Source: Acidobacteriota bacterium (GTDB taxonomy: Bacteria; Acidobacteriota; UBA4820; DSQY01). From it: a stretch of DNA of 8,429 bases. The stretch is from assembly GCA_022759065.1 (NCBI GenBank), contig JAEMPZ010000096.1:1-8429 (forward strand), written 5' to 3'. A program made the translations under genes and the position numbers. Every line of letters starts with the position of its first letter. Positions within the stretch are counted from its first letter, which is position 1. The notes under the pieces were generated by a model. That model searched no databases. It saw only the letters and a list, made by a program, of their open reading frames with translations, and was not told the DNA's origin. This document shows positions 6,208 to 8,429 of the stretch, piece after piece.

Positions 6208-7398
6208 TCACCCCTCCCCGTCGGCGAAGGAGTTCCACTCCTTGCAGTTGGGGCAGCGGTGGAGCACTTCAATCGTCTTGTAGCCGCAATACATGCAGGT
6301 GTAGGCGTCGTTCATGATCTCGCTGCCCGAAAGTTGCGCGGCGATCTCCCGCACAAGGCCATCATCCAAAAGCCGTTTGTTTATCAGGCCCCAGAGCGTG
6401 CGCTGCACGAGCCTCGACCTGCCGAAGTGGCGGACCATGTCCCTCACGATGGCTGGCAGCAGTTCTGTACGGCGAAGCTCGATGCATTCATCGAGGTACT
6501 GGATCAGCGCCCTCTTCTGGTGATGTTCGCTCGCCAGGCGGTTAAGCGCTTTCAGATACCCCTCCTGGTCATCCAGCTTGAGATAAATTTCCTTCAAGAG
6601 CCCCAGCACCATGTAGGATTTATACGGCATCTCGCGAAGAGCCCGTTCCAGGAGCCTGACGGCGCGGCGCGGCTTCTCTTTGGAAAGGTATGCGTTGCAG
6701 AGGAAAATGTAGGCCAGCATGTTTTCTGGCAGCAGGCGGATGGCCCGGTGCAAAAGCCACGACCCGCGAAATAGCGAGCCCTTCTCTGCCAAACGCTGGC
6801 CCCGCTGGGCAAGGAGGTAAGACAGCGCCCGCTGGTCCTTGTGGCGCTGGACTTTCTGCAGAGCGACGGCCAGCTCGTAAGCCTCGTCCCACTGCTGCAA
6901 GTCCTCGGAAAGCTTGAGAAGCTGCGCGAGCGCGTAGGTGTCCTTCGGGTGAAGGCCCAGCGCCTCGCGAAACGTCTTGGCGGAGCGGTCAAGAAATCCT
7001 CCGGTCCGATAGTCGGAACCAAGCGCGTTGAGAGCGAGCACCCTTTCTTGAGCGGTCAGCTCCCCCCTCGCCAAAAGCGACTGATGGACTCTGATAGCGC
7101 GGTCAATCTGGCCCCTCTGGCGGTAAAGGTTCCCAAGGGCCAGATAGACTTCGATCGGCTCCGTGGAAATCTCCACTACCCGCGAGAGTTTCTCGATCGC
7201 CGTCTCGATATCGCCGGCCAGCATCGCGTACATGCCAAGGATGTACTCCGGCGACTGCCGAGGGTCGGGCCCCTGCCTCTTGCCCCGGCCCCTGAGCGGA
7301 AAGCGAAGCCCGAGCACGAGTCCCAGAACGAACAAGGCGGCCATCAGGAAAAACAGGTAAGAGTCAGGCAGGGCCTTGAGGCTTATGGCCGCTATCAC
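6208..7398 (-). CDS. lapB: LapB-like lipopolysaccharide assembly protein (TPR plus C-terminal rubredoxin-type zinc ribbon)
   Basis: In E. coli LapB (YciM) is an inner-membrane-anchored cytoplasmic protein that helps FtsH degrade LpxC and so limits lipid A synthesis. This 396-aa protein has the same layout as the 389-aa E. coli one: one N-terminal membrane helix (~14-33), tetratricopeptide repeats from ~50 to 340, and a C-terminal metal-binding ribbon CMYC-x10-CPNC with Cys368, 371, 382 and 385. The block VYLALGNLYRQRGQIDRAIR (~84-103) closely resembles the E. coli LTLGNLFRSRGEVDRAIR region, and YTCMYCGYKT...HRCPNCKEW matches the E. coli tail. The start is GTG at 7398 (GTGA overlaps the lapA stop), with AGGAGG about 10 nt upstream. 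Together with lapA and kdsC it makes an LPS module. Confidence 0.92.
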   Translation of the reverse strand: MIAAISLKALPDSYLFFLMAALFVLGLVLGLRFPLRGRGKRQGPDPRQSPEYILGMYAMLAGDIETAIEKLSRVVEISTEPIEVYLALGNLYRQRGQIDRAIRVHQSLLARGELTAQERVLALNALGSDYRTGGFLDRSAKTFREALGLHPKDTYALAQLLKLSEDLQQWDEAYELAVALQKVQRHKDQRALSYLLAQRGQRLAEKGSLFRGSWLLHRAIRLLPENMLAYIFLCNAYLSKEKPRRAVRLLERALREMPYKSYMVLGLLKEIYLKLDDQEGYLKALNRLASEHHQKRALIQYLDECIELRRTELLPAIVRDMVRHFGRSRLVQRTLWGLINKRLLDDGLVREIAAQLSGSEIMNDAYTCMYCGYKTIEVLHRCPNCKEWNSFADGEG

Positions 7399-7745
7399 AG
7401 GGATCTCTCCTCCTCCACCGCGCCATCGGTGCGCAAGCCCTCGCGAATCGGAAGGTTGCGCAGCTGGCGGACCTCCTGTTCAAGCTCCAAAATGCGCTTC
7501 TTCATTTCTCTGCCGGCCATGAAGTTGTCAACCTGGTCAATCATGCCGACCAGCCAGAAGACGACAAAAAGGACCACCAGCGGAAAAAAGATAACCCAGA
7601 GCATCGAGATCTGCTCAAATTGGATGATGCCTGGAATGATCACAAGGCTTGTCGAAAGCGACCTGTTCGCGAGGGCCAGGCCGAACCAGACCAGCACCAC
7701 GCCCGCGAGCAGAGCCCACTTGAGAAGGCCGAGCATGTTATGCAT
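7395..7745 (-). CDS. lapA: LapA-like (DUF1049-type) inner-membrane protein
   Basis: A small inner-membrane protein of 116 aa. It has two predicted membrane helices (~6-25 and ~48-68), the second entered by SMLWVIFFPLVVLF and ending VGMIDQ. A cytoplasmic coiled coil follows (~78-97, REMKKRILELEQEVRQL). That layout, the size (E. coli LapA is ~102 aa) and the position directly before lapB support LapA, which works with LapB in LPS assembly. The sequence is divergent, so the call rests on architecture and context more than on residues. The start is ATG 7745, with AAGGAGG 9 nt upstream. An open frame extends 30 codons further into kdsC but has no reason to be translated. It overlaps kdsC by 8 bp and lapB by 4 bp. 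Confidence 0.72.
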   Translation of the reverse strand: MHNMLGLLKWALLAGVVLVWFGLALANRSLSTSLVIIPGIIQFEQISMLWVIFFPLVVLFVVFWLVGMIDQVDNFMAGREMKKRILELEQEVRQLRNLPIREGLRTDGAVEEERSL

Positions 7746-8304
7746 TGGTGATTCCCTCCTTGAATTTTGAAACGAGGCCGTCGAACTTTCCCTGGATTTT
7801 GAGGACCACCTCAATCCATTCGCGAGCTGCGCCAAGGCCTCCCGGCCTCTGGCACACGTAATCAGCCTCCCGCTGCAACATGGGATGAGCGTCCGATGGA
7901 CAAGCCGTCACGCCCACGCGCCCGAAACAGGGAAGGTCCAAAAGGTCGTCGCCCATGTACGCCGTTTCCTCGCCGGCCACGCCGGCCTCTTGAAGCACCC
8001 CTTCAAGGGCCGGCCCCTTGTCCAGCGCGCCCTGAACAATCCTTTTTATGCCAAGTTCCTCGGCCCTTCGCGCCGTCACCCCGGACTCCCGCCCGGAAAG
8101 GATTGCGACTTCGAGGCCGCACCACTGCGCCATCTTTATGCCCGCCCCGTCCTTCACGTCGAAGCGCTTCGTCTCGCGCCCCGACTCATCCAAAAAGATC
8201 GAGCCGTCGGTCAAAACCCCGTCCACGTCAAAAAGCAAAAGCTTTATGGGACGGATTTTTGCAGCCAAACTGTCGGATGCTCCGGCGCGGTTGTCTTCCG
8301 CCAT
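7738..8304 (-). CDS. kdsC: 3-deoxy-D-manno-octulosonate 8-phosphate phosphatase
   Basis: KdsC removes phosphate from Kdo 8-phosphate to give Kdo, the sugar that links lipid A to the LPS core. It is a cytoplasmic HAD-superfamily enzyme, normally a tetramer with Mg2+. In this 188-aa protein HAD motif I is FDVDGVLTDG (25-34; nucleophile Asp26, acid/base Asp28), motif II is ILSGRES (Ser70), motif III is Lys96 in DKGPAL, and motif IV is GDDLLD (Asp119, Asp123). The family's short cap-less insert (FDVKDGAGI, 48-56) and C-terminal RPGGLGAARE are present. The length is normal. ATG 8304 has AAGGGAGG 6 nt upstream. It is the first gene of the operon, and no kdsA, kdsB, kdsD or lpt genes are within the window. 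Confidence 0.95.
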   Translation of the reverse strand: MAEDNRAGASDSLAAKIRPIKLLLFDVDGVLTDGSIFLDESGRETKRFDVKDGAGIKMAQWCGLEVAILSGRESGVTARRAEELGIKRIVQGALDKGPALEGVLQEAGVAGEETAYMGDDLLDLPCFGRVGVTACPSDAHPMLQREADYVCQRPGGLGAAREWIEVVLKIQGKFDGLVSKFKEGITNA

Positions 8305-8326
8305 CGCGCGCCTCCCTTGTCAGGGC

Positions 8327-8335
8327 ATCATACCA
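8327..8335 (-). promoter_or_regulatory. Possible extended -10 promoter for the kdsC operon
   Basis: The minus strand reads TGGTATGAT: a TATGAT -10 hexamer preceded by TGG, an extended -10 element. Transcription would start close to 8320, just ahead of the kdsC ribosome site (8311-8318), leaving a very short leader. No TTGACA-like -35 is seen at the right distance, because the upstream bases are GC-rich. It is the only promoter candidate I find for the nine-gene operon. Confidence 0.35.
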
Positions 8336-8373
8336 CGAAGCGCGCCTCCCCCGCCACGCGCGCGGCGAAAAAC

Positions 8374-8429
8374 ATTCACCACCAAGGCGCCAAGACACCA
8401 AGGGAAGACTCACAGGGAGGTCAGGGAGG
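8374..8429. repeat. Degenerate ~8-bp-period intergenic repeat running off the right edge
   Basis: Consecutive 8-mers CACCAAGG, CGCCAAGA and CACCAAGG are followed by purine-rich ...CACAGGGAGGTCAGGGAGG. No gene reads through it. Strings of this style (CACCAAGG / ACACCAAG) are familiar as non-coding repeats in some environmental bacterial genomes, but that is from memory. The 12-mer GGCGCCAAGACA in it (8386-8397) also occurs at 1601-1612. It continues beyond the window. Confidence 0.5.

Noticed and set aside
6841..7770. 309-codon plus-strand open frame opposite lapB and lapA
   Set aside because: It is antisense shadow of well-supported genes, with biased composition and no ribosome site of note.
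1..8429. tRNA, rRNA, CRISPR array, insertion sequence or prophage genes
   Set aside because: No cloverleaf or rRNA-like segments, no spaced direct repeats of CRISPR type, and no transposase, integrase or phage motifs were seen in either strand.

Overview
The window is a GC-rich, tightly packed bacterial segment in which every gene I can support is on the minus strand, so it reads from right to left. The gene content points to a Gram-negative, LPS-making, free-living bacterium. It has Kdo 8-phosphate phosphatase and a LapA/LapB pair, which belong to outer-membrane lipopolysaccharide assembly. It also has type III pantothenate kinase (CoaX), and a biotin ligase with no DNA-binding domain. That mix, together with GTG and TTG starts, is unlike enterobacteria and fits a deltaproteobacterium-like or uncultivated diderm lineage. 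I cannot name the species.

Right edge to 1989: nine genes appear to form one long operon, kdsC - lapA - lapB - orf91 - nadC - birA - coaX - orf233 - prmA. Neighbours overlap by 1 to 16 bases or are separated by 4 bases, and prmA probably starts inside orf233. kdsC has a strong ribosome binding site and a possible extended -10 promoter. The right margin (about 8374-8429) holds a degenerate, roughly 8-bp-period intergenic repeat. The cluster groups LPS supply and control (kdsC, lapA, lapB), cofactor synthesis (nadC for NAD, birA for biotinylation, coaX for CoA) and ribosomal protein L11 methylation (prmA). orf91 and orf233 are proteins I do not recognise.

1584-1988: a 405-bp gap without a credible gene, visibly richer in A+T than its flanks. 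It contains three perfect tandem 12-bp units (1861-1896), each holding a DnaA box, and a 19-bp AT-rich inverted repeat (1969-1987) that resembles a Fur box. This is the most unexpected signal in the window: a possible replication origin or a DnaA-controlled site.

1-1583: the 5' part (527 codons) of a secreted protein that runs off the left edge. It has a signal peptide, five 41-42-residue WDG repeats likely to form a beta-propeller-like domain, a linking domain, and a transglutaminase/protease-like core with an intact Cys-His-Asp triad.
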